A DNA stretch of 64,000 bases from Vibrio crassostreae 9ZC13. Lineage in GTDB: Bacteria; Pseudomonadota; Gammaproteobacteria; Enterobacterales; Vibrionaceae. The DNA is taken from the NCBI RefSeq assembly GCF_000272045.2, contig NZ_AJYZ02000019.1:1018516-1082515 (forward strand). The letters run 5' to 3'. The translations under genes were made by a program, and so were the position numbers. The notes under the pieces are model-generated. The model was not told where the DNA came from. It worked only from the letters and a program-made list of their open reading frames with translations, and did no database searches. Shown here in pieces: positions 18,678-29,915 of this stretch (positions are counted from its first letter, which is position 1; each line of letters opens with the position of its first letter).

Positions 18678-19337
18678 ATGCATAAAGATAAAAACTTAGA
18701 ACTGTTCAGATACCTAAAGCCAGGTACAAAAACAGCAGGTGTATTGGAATTTGGCCCAGACGACTCAATCCAGATCAGTACACTTTATATCGGACACAAA
18801 GAAGATCAGTACCTCATCCTAGAGCTTACGCAAAAAGCGACAGAAGCACTGACGCTGAGAAAGCTCACAAACGTTGATATTATTGTTCGTGCGATTACCG
18901 ACACCGAACTTGGGCACATTGTCGCGTTCAAAACCAATGTACTGGCTCATATCACCTCTCCAGCACATCTAATCTTCCTTCGCCCACCCTCAAACTTTGC
19001 AAGCAAGCCTATTCGTGAACACGAAAGGTATAAAGTACGTCTCAGCTGTGAAGTCACTTTTGATACCTTGTCGCTGGATGCCACACTAGTCGACTTTTCA
19101 GCGTCAGGGTGCGGTATCTATCTTACCCAGCAATCAGATATTGATGTCGGCTGGAAGATAAAAGTCAATTCTGACTTAAATGAGTACTTAGATGACGATC
19201 TTGTCTACAAGGTGGTAAGTAAGAAAAGGCAAAGACAAGGCTGGCTGCTAGGTATCCAATTCCCTGAACACCTAGATATGAGTGATGAGTTGAAAACGCT
19301 GCTATTGGAACAAGCCTTTGTCGCTGGCTCGATATAA
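18678..19337 (+). CDS. PilZ-domain cyclic di-GMP receptor
   Basis: The C-terminal half is a PilZ domain: an Arg-rich REHERYKVR start motif (RxxxR type) around residues 113-121 and DFSASGCG (D/NxSxxG) about 35 residues later are the two cyclic di-GMP contacts. The N-terminal half (about 1-105) resembles the YcgR-N-like domain of Vibrio Plz proteins. Such proteins tie cyclic di-GMP to motility, biofilm or virulence. No partner operon is evident; luxQ converges from the right. Confidence 0.88.
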   Translation: MHKDKNLELFRYLKPGTKTAGVLEFGPDDSIQISTLYIGHKEDQYLILELTQKATEALTLRKLTNVDIIVRAITDTELGHIVAFKTNVLAHITSPAHLIFLRPPSNFASKPIREHERYKVRLSCEVTFDTLSLDATLVDFSASGCGIYLTQQSDIDVGWKIKVNSDLNEYLDDDLVYKVVSKKRQRQGWLLGIQFPEHLDMSDELKTLLLEQAFVAGSI

Positions 19338-19378
19338 AGGCAGAAAATTAGTTACTTCTCTTCAACAGACTCCATTAA

Positions 19379-19406
19379 AGAGCACTAAGTTAAAGCCTAG
19401 TGCTCT
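19379..19406 (-). terminator. Possible terminator overlapping the end of luxQ
   Basis: A 9-bp perfect stem (AGAGCACTA / TAGTGCTCT) with a 10-base loop overlaps the last codons of luxQ. Its T tract is short on both strands, so termination is uncertain. Confidence 0.45.
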
Positions 19407-21969
19407 GTGTCATTCCAGTATGAGTTTTTGAAATGAACAAACGCTTGGTGGAGCGACTCTTCTTTAATCGGCTTTACAATCACATAATTCGCCCCTGCGG
19501 CCATAAAGCTGTCTCTAGTTGACTCTTGAGCATCAGCGGTACACGCATAAATAGGGGCTGACACACCAATCTCACCTCTTAACTGCTGAGTGGTTTCAAC
19601 ACCACCGAGATTAGGGAGTTGGTTATCCATCAAGATCAAGTCATAGGTAATCGTCTTAGCCATCTCAATCGCTTCTAAGCCATCTTTTACCCAGGTGACG
19701 ACCATGCCATATTTCTTACAGAAAGCCTGAGCAATAAAGGCGTTGGTGTGATTGTCTTCCACCAGCAACACATTCAAAGGTCGACTAAACAACGCCTCTG
19801 GCTCAACCTCAGCTTGTTGCTTAGCATCGACTAATAGCGGCTTGGCGTGTACGACTACAGGAATTTCTATCGTGAACTCTGAGCCTTGACCTATCACGCT
19901 GCGGACTTGAATGTCCCCTTCCAGCATATCGACCAGATTTTTTACAATTGTAAGTCCTAAACCAGTGCCACCATATTCACGAGTGGTGGTCTCTTCGGCT
20001 TGAACAAAGGGTTCAAAAACAGCATCAATTTTGCTTTCATCAATACCAATGCCAGAATCTTTCACTCGAACGATCAAGCTGGCGTGATCGGAGTTAAAGA
20101 TACTCTCGAGCTCAAAGCTGACGGAGATACCGCCTTGATGAGTGAATTTAAAAGCATTACTCAACAGATTAAACATGATCTGATTGAGGCGTACTTGGTC
20201 GGTATTGATTTCAATGTCATCAACCAAGTGATTCACAATGGTAAATTCGACGGATTTATCTTCACACAGCGGTCGATAGATACTGTCTAAGGTATTAACT
20301 AACTCCCCTAAACGGAAGTCTTTCTTTTGAATATTAAACTGCCCTTGCTCAATCTTTGAGAAGTCCAAGATATCGTTAAGTACCGCCAGTAAATGTTCCG
20401 CACTATTACACAGTACATCCACCTGCTCGCGATTATCTTCATTGTGCATAGAGCGCTTGAGCAGCTGAGACACACCGAGAATACCGTTGAGCGGCGTGCG
20501 AATCTCATGACTCATCTTAGCTAAGAAGTCTGCTCGCACATTCGCAAGATGCTCAGCTTCTTCTCTTGCTCGATCAGCCTGTCTTTCCGCCTCGATTAGC
20601 TTAGTAATATCTTGCCCTTGTACCACCACTCCTGTGATGCCGTGTTCCACGCGAATAGCAGACATGTTCCAACGAAACACCTTTTCACCAATGGGTACGT
20701 TAATACCCGTCAGTTTAGAACCCTGAACCACCATTTGAATATTAGGCAGCATTCGCTGCTCAAACTCTTGGGCAATTGGACCATAATTGTCATCAGCATC
20801 GAACAACGCCATGCGAGCGGCGGGGTTCATCTGAATCAAATCGCCTTTTTCAGACCAAACTAAGATAGGCGAATGAGCAAAGTTAAAGAGATCTTGGAAT
20901 TTTTGATTCTGTTCAGATAAGCGCTCAAAGGTGTCTTCAAGAGTACAACCAATATGATGAAATTCGAAAATGTTAGAGCCATCGAACTTGTTGTACTCTT
21001 CGCTAGCACTTGCCGAACGAGTAAAGTCCATTAGCTTATCAAGCTCGGCTGAGACTCTCTTTTGAATCCAAGTTCGAGCAAAAAAAGACATCAATATGAT
21101 CACCACAATCACCACGATGATCGCACGCTGATAATTCTCTTCTAACGCAATGAAATTATTATTTTTTTGAACAGCTCGAATGATTAAAGGAGTTTCAACA
21201 GCACTAATCTTAATGGTTGCGATGGTAACGAAATGACGCGGCAACTGTTCGTACATTTGGTAATTGAGGATGTCAGTAATGGTGTAGCTTTCATCACCAC
21301 TGAATGTCGATGTCACCGGTGTACCGTGCGCTTCAATCACGATATTTTCGCTATTACTGCCCTGTTGGATTGACTCAGCCAAAGAGAAGTTGTTGTCAAG
21401 CACAATGGCGATATAGAGTTGACCAAGGACTTCCCCAGTAGCGTTATCAACAATAGGGGTACGGCGAGCCAACAAGTGACGCTTACCTATATCTGTCCTC
21501 AGTTTAATAAAATGCCAATTACTGCTGAACGAAACCTCATCAGAAATATGCTTTAAGTTGGACTCATCCAAACCATAAAATTGACTGTTGCCGTCTTCCC
21601 AAGCCAAACCATCGTGGGTTGAGACAAAGCGTAAATCTGGTGCATGATCCGGTTCACGTTGGTCAACACCAAAGAAAAAGTAGCTCAGAGTCTCGTCATT
21701 ACCCGTATCAAAATACTCTCTGAGAGTTTCACTGTGTGAGCTACTGTCTTGATGGATTTGCAGCACCGACAAACGATAATCAAACATGTTTTGGATCAGG
21801 CTTGAGGTTTGCTGTACCGTTCGATTCGTCTCTTGCTGTACGATATTACTGCTGGTTTCATAATTATGAATAAGCACGCCAAGTGCCATCACGCCTATCA
21901 CCAAAATAACGATACGCGTAATGAGTCTAGCTAAAGTGTTTCTAGGTGTACTGGCGTAACTTTTCTTCA

Positions 21970-21970
<1 letters not shown>
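19397..21970 (-). CDS. luxQ: AI-2 sensor kinase/phosphatase LuxQ
   Basis: LuxQ is the membrane partner of LuxP and passes phosphate through LuxU to LuxO. The 857-residue protein has a membrane helix at about 19-37, a periplasmic sensor domain at about 38-280, a second helix at about 283-300, and a PAS-like region (360-460). A HisKA domain follows, with the phospho-accepting His488 in [11 protein letters not shown], then an HATPase with DSGIGI and GGTGLGL, and a receiver with its Asp in LILMDNQLP near 785. No Hpt domain is present, which agrees with the separate LuxU. The start overlaps the last base of luxP, so the two are one operon. Confidence 0.96.
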
Positions 21971-23372
<1,402 letters not shown>

Positions 23373-23687
23373 TTATGAGACTTCGATATATTGAATTTTG
23401 TCTTTTTGCCACTCAATAATCAGTTTGAGTGATACCAGTTTTTCTTTGCGGGATTTGGGCAACTGCTTGATCGCGTATTCGGTTTTCAACGCCTCACTTT
23501 TTGAGCCAACACCAAAGCTCCAAACCAGCTTAAGTGGGCCTTTACCTTTTAAAGCTTTGGCGCCTTTACCGGTTTGATGTTGTTCAAATCGACGTTCTAG
23601 ATTGTTCGTCACGCCACAATAAAGGGCATTGTGACGATTGCGGATCAAGTACACGACCCAATCCGCATTTTTATCAGCATCTGACAT
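23373..23687 (-). CDS. GIY-YIG nuclease family protein
   Basis: This 104-residue protein consists of one GIY-YIG domain of the YhbQ/URI type: WVVYLIRNRHNALYCGVTNNLERRFEQHQTGKG holds the Y-V/I-Y and Y-C-G-V pair (the GIY-YIG equivalents), the catalytic Arg and a conserved His. The E. coli homologue YhbQ is reported to act on DNA. Its stop is one base before the start of the YceH gene, so the two may form an operon. Biological role is unclear. Confidence 0.9.
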   Translation of the reverse strand: MSDADKNADWVVYLIRNRHNALYCGVTNNLERRFEQHQTGKGAKALKGKGPLKLVWSFGVGSKSEALKTEYAIKQLPKSRKEKLVSLKLIIEWQKDKIQYIEVS

Positions 23688-24344
23688 TTAAAGCAGTGAT
23701 TCAACCAGAGCCTTAAGCTCTGCCACTTCTGCTCGTAGGCTTGCAACTTCAGACTCAAGCTCTTCAAACTTTTCACTCGTTGCAGAGGGGGCAGCCGCGC
23801 TTACTGATGCCATCGCAAACGCTTCAACGTCCACTTCACCGCTCAACAAATGCTGGTAGCGTGATTCACGTTTACCCGCTTCGCGTGGCAGCTTCACAAC
23901 CAAGGCACCTGCTTCTCTTGCAGCGAGTTTGTCTAATGTTGCTTCTACTTCTTTCACATCACTAAAGTTTGCAAGGCGACCCGTTCGAGTACGAAGTTCA
24001 CCGGGTGTTTGCGCACCGCGCAGTAACATACAGCAGATGATTGCACGCTCTTGCTCTGTAAATTGCAGATCGCCGAACTCAGTGTTGCAGAAACGATGCT
24101 GATACTTATTAACACGGCTATTGAAGCTGCTCTCATCACTCACCATGCGACGTCCGATTAAACCATCAACTGCATCTAAAACATCTGACTCAGAAAGAGA
24201 GAGAACAGGTTCACGGTTACTCTTTTGATTGCATGCCGTGGTTAAACTGTTCAGTGTCAGTGGGTAATGATCGGGAGTAGTGACTTCTTTCTCGATCAAA
24301 CAACCGATAATTCTCGCTTCAATTGGGGAAAGTACTGTGTTCAT
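23688..24344 (-). CDS. yceH: YceH family protein (DUF480)
   Basis: This 218-residue protein matches YceH/DUF480 throughout: [21 protein letters not shown] at the N-terminus, [17 protein letters not shown], and [19 protein letters not shown] in the centre, which together form two winged-helix domains. The C-terminal 30 residues are a heptad-rich coiled coil ([20 protein letters not shown]). The family is conserved but has no known biochemical role. The adjacent GIY-YIG gene follows without a gap. Confidence 0.93.
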   Translation of the reverse strand: MNTVLSPIEARIIGCLIEKEVTTPDHYPLTLNSLTTACNQKSNREPVLSLSESDVLDAVDGLIGRRMVSDESSFNSRVNKYQHRFCNTEFGDLQFTEQERAIICCMLLRGAQTPGELRTRTGRLANFSDVKEVEATLDKLAAREAGALVVKLPREAGKRESRYQHLLSGEVDVEAFAMASVSAAAPSATSEKFEELESEVASLRAEVAELKALVESLL

Positions 24345-24400
24345 CGTTTTTCCTTTTTATTATTTTGATAATTCCATCTCAACACCTAACAATGCAGTAA

Positions 24401-24601
24401 CTAGTGTTCAGACAAAATTGGTACTCGTTTCTTTCTGCCCTGTTCATCAATCATTATGATCTTAGAACGGTTTAGCTCTATTTCCACGACTTCCAAATAA
24501 GTACGCTCTTGTACATACGCATCACGAAGCTTGTTTTGTTCTGCTGAAGATTCAGTGACATTCTCGTCCAATTCTTCGTTTTCCAATTGTTGTTGATTCA
24601 T
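24401..24601 (-). CDS. Small hypothetical protein
   Basis: A 66-residue frame starts at the ATG at 24601. The product begins with an acidic, Gln/Glu-rich stretch (MNQQQLENEELDENVTESS) and ends in a basic tail (DEQGRKKRVPILSEH); the middle, YLEVVEIELNRSKIIMIDE, could form beta strands. No signal peptide or membrane helix is seen and the family is not recognised. An in-frame start further upstream (24700) adds a Cys-rich segment that does not look coding. It precedes yceH by 56 bases. Confidence 0.55.
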   Translation of the reverse strand: MNQQQLENEELDENVTESSAEQNKLRDAYVQERTYLEVVEIELNRSKIIMIDEQGRKKRVPILSEH

Positions 24602-24796
24602 TTCACATTTCGTATCAATGCAGTATCTACATGGGATACTAACTTGAACGGTAAGATAAAAACAATCACACATCAGCGAGAGTGACGAATAATTAAACAA
24701 CCTTACTTTTGCTTTGATCTAAAGACTGTTACATCATCAATTGATGTGCTTTAATCAGAAGCAGACAACGTATTTGACGAATAGGAAAAGGAATCT

Positions 24797-25111
24797 ATGA
24801 GCAGCGTATTTGAAATTGTTAACCAAGCACGACGTAAGAACAAACTTAAGCGTGAACTTTTAGACAACGAAAAGAAAGTTCGTGACAACCGTAAGCGTGT
24901 CGACCTTCTTGATAACCTACTTGATTACATCAAGCCAGAGATGACCCACGACGAGATCCTAGGCATTATCAAAAATATGAAAGCTGACTACGAAGACCGT
25001 GTTGATGACCACATCATCAAGAGCGCTGAGATTTCTAAAGCTCGCCGTGACATCAGCCGTCGCATTCGTGAACTGACAGAAGAAGACAAGCAAATCCAAG
25101 GTAAGAAGTAA
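24797..25111 (+). CDS. tmaR: YeeX/TmaR family (DUF496) pole-localising protein
   Basis: The 104-residue product is an all-helical coiled-coil protein. It matches the E. coli YeeX/TmaR family over its length: [53 protein letters not shown] and [13 protein letters not shown]. In E. coli TmaR sits at the cell pole and holds PTS enzyme I there, so it tunes sugar uptake. The gene stands alone and ends at a strong terminator. Confidence 0.93.
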   Translation: MSSVFEIVNQARRKNKLKRELLDNEKKVRDNRKRVDLLDNLLDYIKPEMTHDEILGIIKNMKADYEDRVDDHIIKSAEISKARRDISRRIRELTEEDKQIQGKK

Positions 25112-25146
25112 TCTAACCTCGCTAATTTACTTGTAACAATGTTAGT

Positions 25147-25174
25147 AACCCACTCTTAGTAGTGGGTTTTTTTT
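25147..25174 (+). terminator. Terminator of tmaR
   Basis: An 8-bp stem (AACCCACT / AGTGGGTT) with a 6-base loop is followed by a run of eight T. Confidence 0.9.
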
Positions 25175-25308
25175 ACCTAAACTCCAGCGTCTATACTTAA
25201 GCATCTAAACCTAACCGTCTAGGCTTAAGCGTACCTAAGCAAAATGAATGAAACTCAACAGCAGTATCAAACTAAATAACGAGTGTACACTAGCGATGGA
25301 GAGACTTT

Positions 25309-25935
25309 ATGTACGGAAGTATTCTGATAACCTTGGCGTTATCAACGACACAACCTTACCCTGAAAAATTTGAGAAACTTTATACCGAAGAAACCGAAAT
25401 CACTTATGACGATCTCGTGGTCGATGTTCATGGCTACAAGGTTCCGACCCGATCAGCATTTCGAGGTTGGATGCTCCTCAATCACGCTCAAGACCAAGTG
25501 AGAGCAATCGGACAACAACTCAAGGACAATGGCGTTACTCAGAGCATGCCTCTGCATCTCGTTCTATTGCAAGGGACGGATTGGGCAATGAGTAATACAA
25601 CCTTGTTTACCCTCCCAAATAAGAAACATGTGCCAAACATGATCAATACCCTGAAGTACATACAACAATATATTGAGCCTGAAATCGGTGTTGTTATACC
25701 AGTATCTGGAGAGCGAACCGATATCTACAATCAACAAGCTGGTGGTGCACTGCGAAGTAAGCACTTAGAGTTTTGTGCCTTAGACCTAGTGCCTGCAAAT
25801 GACATTACTCGCGAAGATCTACACGTGAAACTTAAAAATATTCATTCGGAATTCGGGCAAAAAAATAATGTTGGGCTTGGTTTATATTCAGGTGTTCGAT
25901 TCCACATCGATACTTGTGGGTTTAGACAATGGTAA
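25309..25935 (+). CDS. Probable exported M15-type peptidase (DUF882/YcbK-like)
   Basis: The last 80 residues carry the zinc-site layout of the M15_3 peptidase family: VSGERTDIYNQQAGGALRSK, then H-x6-D in KHLEFCALDL, and the second HxD motif in VRFHIDTCG near the C-terminus, with a GLGLYSG turn before it. M15 enzymes cut peptidoglycan cross-bridges or D-Ala peptides. The N-terminal segment is weakly hydrophobic and may be a short signal peptide. The middle 90 residues are not recognised. The gene is alone. The call rests on motifs and is moderately sure. Confidence 0.68.
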   Translation: MYGSILITLALSTTQPYPEKFEKLYTEETEITYDDLVVDVHGYKVPTRSAFRGWMLLNHAQDQVRAIGQQLKDNGVTQSMPLHLVLLQGTDWAMSNTTLFTLPNKKHVPNMINTLKYIQQYIEPEIGVVIPVSGERTDIYNQQAGGALRSKHLEFCALDLVPANDITREDLHVKLKNIHSEFGQKNNVGLGLYSGVRFHIDTCGFRQW

Positions 25936-26101
25936 AGAAACACGATCAAGTCATAAAGACTTGCAATTCGCACGTGTCACTTAGACTCTAAAAACAAGCG
26001 AAATTACATAAGATTATGATTTTAAATGTAAATTAAAACTGGAACGCTAATTGATATTAATAACAAGTATCATAATTATTAATAGCAATTAGGAATTCAA
26101 T

Positions 26102-26338
26102 ATGAAGACGATGACTCAACGCTTTCAAACTCTGCTTTCTGTTTCAAACTTCAGTCTAGCTATCACAACCTTGCTTATGCTTCTCAGTATTATTGTTGCT
26201 TATCCAATGGCCGATCACTTCTCACTGCCAATTCAAATCGTCGCCCACATCAGCACCATCTTAGTCGCAGCCTTGCTGAACATCAGCTATGTCGGTCGTT
26301 GCCTTGCACAATACAACCTTGGATTGGAAGTTCGTTAA
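26102..26338 (+). CDS. Small two-helix membrane protein
   Basis: The 78-residue product has two membrane helices (about residues 18-35 and 45-62) joined by a short loop MADHFSLPIQ, with no other motif. The ATG follows AGGAATTCAAT, a good ribosome site. The family is not recognised. It is convergent with the hybrid kinase gene and separated from it by about 30 bases. Confidence 0.65.
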   Translation: MKTMTQRFQTLLSVSNFSLAITTLLMLLSIIVAYPMADHFSLPIQIVAHISTILVAALLNISYVGRCLAQYNLGLEVR

Positions 26339-26369
26339 GTAGCGCCGCGCTAGCCTTGATACGGGAGCC

Positions 26370-28994
26370 CTAGACAATATCAAGGCTACTGAAAAGATCG
26401 TACAGCTGGTGAGATTTATAGGGTTTAGGTAAGTAGGCGTTCATACCGGCTTCAAAACAATCTTTGATGTCTTCTTCTAGAACACTGGCGGTTAAAGCTA
26501 TGATGGGTAATGGTGCGGCTTGTTGATCGGCTTCCCACTGACGTATCGCACGAGTCGCCGTTATGCCATCCATAACAGGCATCATGCAGTCCATTAAGAC
26601 TGCATCAAACTGAGCACCCTGGGTGATGACATCCACCGCTTCTTGGCCATTACTGGCAATCAAATATTCATAACCCGCTTGCTCAAGGAAGAAGCTCGCT
26701 ATTTTTTGATTCATCAGATTGTCTTCAACGATCAAAATGCGTCGATTCAGAGAGCGAACTTCTTCATCTTTTGCTTCCACTTGAGGCGTTTGCTCTTCGC
26801 CCACATCGAGAGATTGTAAGCTGGTTAAGAAACGTCGGCCCAAGAATGGCAAGGTATGAGTCGAGTGGACCGTTTCTCTGATTAGGTTGGTTTTAAATAG
26901 GTGATGCTGACAAACGATGACGCGAGCAAGAGGATATATCACCTTCAACGTCGCAAGATCTTTTTCCATAGAGTGGTGCAAGGTATGACAATAAAGTATG
27001 AAGTCACTTTCTTTTACACTTTCACTAAGGGCAGCAATGGATGACACCACATTGGCTCGAACATTCAAACGCTCACACTCTTTAACGAGCTGATCGAGGT
27101 AATTGAAAGAGTTCGAGATGATGGTCGCTCGGCTCAGGTTATCGAAAGTTTGAACAGGCGCTTCTACAACATCGACATACAAACAAAAAGTGAATGTAGA
27201 GCCCTCTCCTTTCACTGAACGCGCGGTAATGTAACCACCCATCAAATCAACAAGCTGTCGACAAATCGCAAGCCCTAACCCCGTACCGCCAAATTGACGG
27301 GTAATGCTGCCATCTTCTTGAGTGAAAGGTTCAAATATGGACTCTAACTTCTCGGGCTCAATCCCAATCCCGGTATCAGACACGCTGCATTCAAGCTTGC
27401 CCCTGCCCATAGACATAGGTGTATAAGCAATGTCAGTTGTAATTGTGCCCTTAGACGTAAATTTGATGGCATTAGAAAGCAGATTGGTCAGCACCTGTCT
27501 CACGCGGTACTCATCGAAAAACAGTTGTGACGGCGTTTGATAATCGATATTGATGTCGAGCTCAATATCCTTACTTATCGCTTTCGACTGAATCACACTC
27601 ACAGAGTCATAAACCGCTTCTCGCAAATCAGCATTGTGTGGTGACAACATCAAGTTACCCGACTCGATTTTAGACAGGTCGAGTATGTCATTCAGCAGCA
27701 CCAGTAAAGAGTGAGAGGACGATTCGATATCCCCCAGTACTTCTTGTTGATTTGGGCTCAGTTGGCTTTGAGATAAGATCTCAGCCATGCCAATGATCCC
27801 GTTAAGTGGCGTGCGTATTTCATGTGACATATTTGCTAAGAATGCGCTTTTGGCTTTGTTAGCCGAAATCGCGTCTTCTTTTGCTGTTATCAACTCTTTG
27901 TTGTGCAGATAGTTGCGTTCCATCACTCGATTTAGGGTTTCAGTGAACTCGGCAAGCTCATCGTTCCCTTGGATACGAATCACCTTTGGCTGGCCGTAGC
28001 TATCAGCGCATTCCGACACACCTTTCAAGATAATCGACAGGTTTCTGTTTAAGCGCAGAGATGTCGCAACCCCAAGCCACATCAAAACACCAGAAGCGAT
28101 GAGTATAAGCAACGTCATGACCAAGGTTTGCCTTTTCTGCAACGCGATATTCTTGGTCAGTTCAAACTGTATTTGATTGGTGTAAGCGCCAATCGCGTTT
28201 GAAATAGCCCGTTTTTTAACCTCTAAGCTTTTCAAGTGTTGATATATTTCGGGTGATGAAAAGTCCCCTTTGAGGATTCGAGATATAAATTTGTCTTGAA
28301 AATCATCTTTGGCGACCGCGTTTAGCAGTTGCCTAATTTCAGGTGAACGAGTATCAGAGCGGAAAAATGTATCAAGCAACTGTTGCTGCCTCTCTAGCGC
28401 ACCTACATAGCTCAATAAATATTGATTTCTTAGCTCGGGCGAGCGATACAAACTGAAGCTTAACCACGCTTCTCTCTGAGTCCAAAACACATAATGCGTA
28501 AGATTGATAAACATCGCTTCCGCTTGACCAATATTGCCATCGACTAAAGCCATGCGATATTCCGACAGCTCCATCAGCACGTCTTTTAACAAGTCGAAAG
28601 CGCGCTCTGTCAATTTTCTGCTGTCTGTCGTTTCAGGTGTACTAGCTAGGATCATCAACAACTTTTTCAATTCAGCTAACTGAGGGTCAATACTCCAATT
28701 GCTGTCGAACCGTTGAAGTCGCATTCCATACTGAGTCAGTCTATCCAGTTCTGATTGCAGCTTTAAAAGCAGCAGCTCTTTCTCTGGAGAGTCATTAGAC
28801 AGAACCAACCATCGATAAGCATCGCTTGAAACGGTATTAAAAGATTGAAGCGCTTCAACCTTAATACGAGTTGTTTCAAGGTGATTCATCTTCTTATCGT
28901 TCTTGAGCACTTCATTGACTGTAAAACCAAACATGATGAATACAGAAACCGTGGAAAGAAATATAAGACGCCATCTAATTGACATGTTTATCAT
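26370..28994 (-). CDS. Hybrid sensor histidine kinase/response regulator
   Basis: This 874-residue signalling protein has a membrane helix at 9-25 and a large all-helical periplasmic sensor region at 30-285. A second helix at 291-312 is followed by a HAMP-like linker. The kinase has a HisKA with His391 in [12 protein letters not shown] and an HATPase with DTGIGI and GGTGLGL. A degenerate receiver-like stretch (about 625-735) precedes a full receiver with its Asp in [13 protein letters not shown] near 805. There is no Hpt domain. It resembles TorS/BarA-type kinases but its ligand cannot be told. No response regulator gene adjoins it. Confidence 0.9.
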   Translation of the reverse strand: MINMSIRWRLIFLSTVSVFIMFGFTVNEVLKNDKKMNHLETTRIKVEALQSFNTVSSDAYRWLVLSNDSPEKELLLLKLQSELDRLTQYGMRLQRFDSNWSIDPQLAELKKLLMILASTPETTDSRKLTERAFDLLKDVLMELSEYRMALVDGNIGQAEAMFINLTHYVFWTQREAWLSFSLYRSPELRNQYLLSYVGALERQQQLLDTFFRSDTRSPEIRQLLNAVAKDDFQDKFISRILKGDFSSPEIYQHLKSLEVKKRAISNAIGAYTNQIQFELTKNIALQKRQTLVMTLLILIASGVLMWLGVATSLRLNRNLSIILKGVSECADSYGQPKVIRIQGNDELAEFTETLNRVMERNYLHNKELITAKEDAISANKAKSAFLANMSHEIRTPLNGIIGMAEILSQSQLSPNQQEVLGDIESSSHSLLVLLNDILDLSKIESGNLMLSPHNADLREAVYDSVSVIQSKAISKDIELDINIDYQTPSQLFFDEYRVRQVLTNLLSNAIKFTSKGTITTDIAYTPMSMGRGKLECSVSDTGIGIEPEKLESIFEPFTQEDGSITRQFGGTGLGLAICRQLVDLMGGYITARSVKGEGSTFTFCLYVDVVEAPVQTFDNLSRATIISNSFNYLDQLVKECERLNVRANVVSSIAALSESVKESDFILYCHTLHHSMEKDLATLKVIYPLARVIVCQHHLFKTNLIRETVHSTHTLPFLGRRFLTSLQSLDVGEEQTPQVEAKDEEVRSLNRRILIVEDNLMNQKIASFFLEQAGYEYLIASNGQEAVDVITQGAQFDAVLMDCMMPVMDGITATRAIRQWEADQQAAPLPIIALTASVLEEDIKDCFEAGMNAYLPKPYKSHQLYDLFSSLDIV

Positions 28995-29163
28995 TTTTAT
29001 AACGACTCCCTTCCCGAAAGTAATTTTACCTAGCCCAAGTTAAGAATAGGACATTAACAGGACTTATTGATCAAATTGGATATGAACAAACGATACTCTG
29101 AGCCCAGAACGGTAAATTATGATCAACTTACCTCCATGTTTAGGCTTTAAAGGGGGGCTGTTA
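28995..29163. other. Upstream region of hybrid kinase
   Basis: This segment should carry the leftward promoter of the kinase gene. No frame is supported; a G-run (GGGGGG at 29151-29156) lies directly before the repeat array. Confidence 0.4.
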
Positions 29164-29313
29164 CTTAAACAGATAGAGTTAAAACAAATATGCTTTAAAC
29201 AAGTGCGCTTTAAACACGCGAGCTCTAGACACAAGATGTTTAAACAGGAGGAGTATAGATGAGAGAGCTGTATACAAACGAGGTATGAACAAGTGAAGTT
29301 TAACGAAGCAAAC
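29164..29313 (+). repeat. Ten degenerate 15-bp tandem units (possible pentapeptide-repeat remnant)
   Basis: Ten consecutive 15-base units share a TTTAAACAAG-like start. Good copies are at 29194 (TTTAAACAAGTGCGC), 29209 and 29239; others have drifted. In one plus-strand frame they give five-residue units with a central Leu/Phe (IELKQ, ICFKQ, VRFKH, VKFNE, ANFIQ), the pattern of pentapeptide-repeat proteins. The frame starts at an ATG near 29117 and is broken by a TGA at about 29260. That a decayed gene is present is inference; the 15-base period is directly visible. Confidence 0.65.
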
Positions 29314-29915
29314 TTTATCCAGTTATTATCACTCGCATAATAAGCAAACGGCCACGCTTCTCGGCTCCACAAGGTTGGGAGTAATGACTCTATAAACCAA
29401 CAAACACCGAAGTTAAGTGAAATTTGTGAGATCCAATCGTTTGCGTCATGCACTTTTCGCACTCGAATTCGGCGTATTCAAAGGTTGAACAAGAAAGCGC
29501 ATTAATCACCTTATTTGTCGTTTACTGTTTACGTGTAACTTGAGCTAACGATCACACCTTTAATGATCACTATGACTGTTATTACATATAATATTTTGAT
29601 TTGAGTATTTTTTGGCGAAAAATAAGTGCTACAGATTGTTAAAGTCAATAGCCTTTATCGACTCTGAAAACTTGATTTATGGCTAATATAAAGCCAACTT
29701 ACAGATAATTTGTCTGCATTTATTTTTCCTAGCAGAATAACCCGTCGTACCTTACAATCCTGCCACATAAAAATTACAAGTTGCACACAAGGCATATCAA
29801 GCACATTTAAGTGGCAATAAAGACCACAGCCTGATGCCTCAAATCCCCTATGCTGATTGGCTTCCCTACAACCGCCATGAATGCAGAAACTTAACGTGAA
29901 AGGTCCCGAGTAAAG
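29314..29915. other. Gene-poor region upstream of GAPDH
   Basis: About 600 AT-rich bases separate the repeat array from the GAPDH gene. Short frames exist on both strands but none has a convincing start or protein-like composition. The GAPDH promoter is expected towards the right. Confidence 0.45.

Noticed and set aside
29064..29462. A 132-codon minus-strand frame over the 15-bp repeat array
   Set aside because: Its Cys-Leu-rich repeats come from reading the array backwards; it has no credible start and lies over the repeat. I report the array instead.
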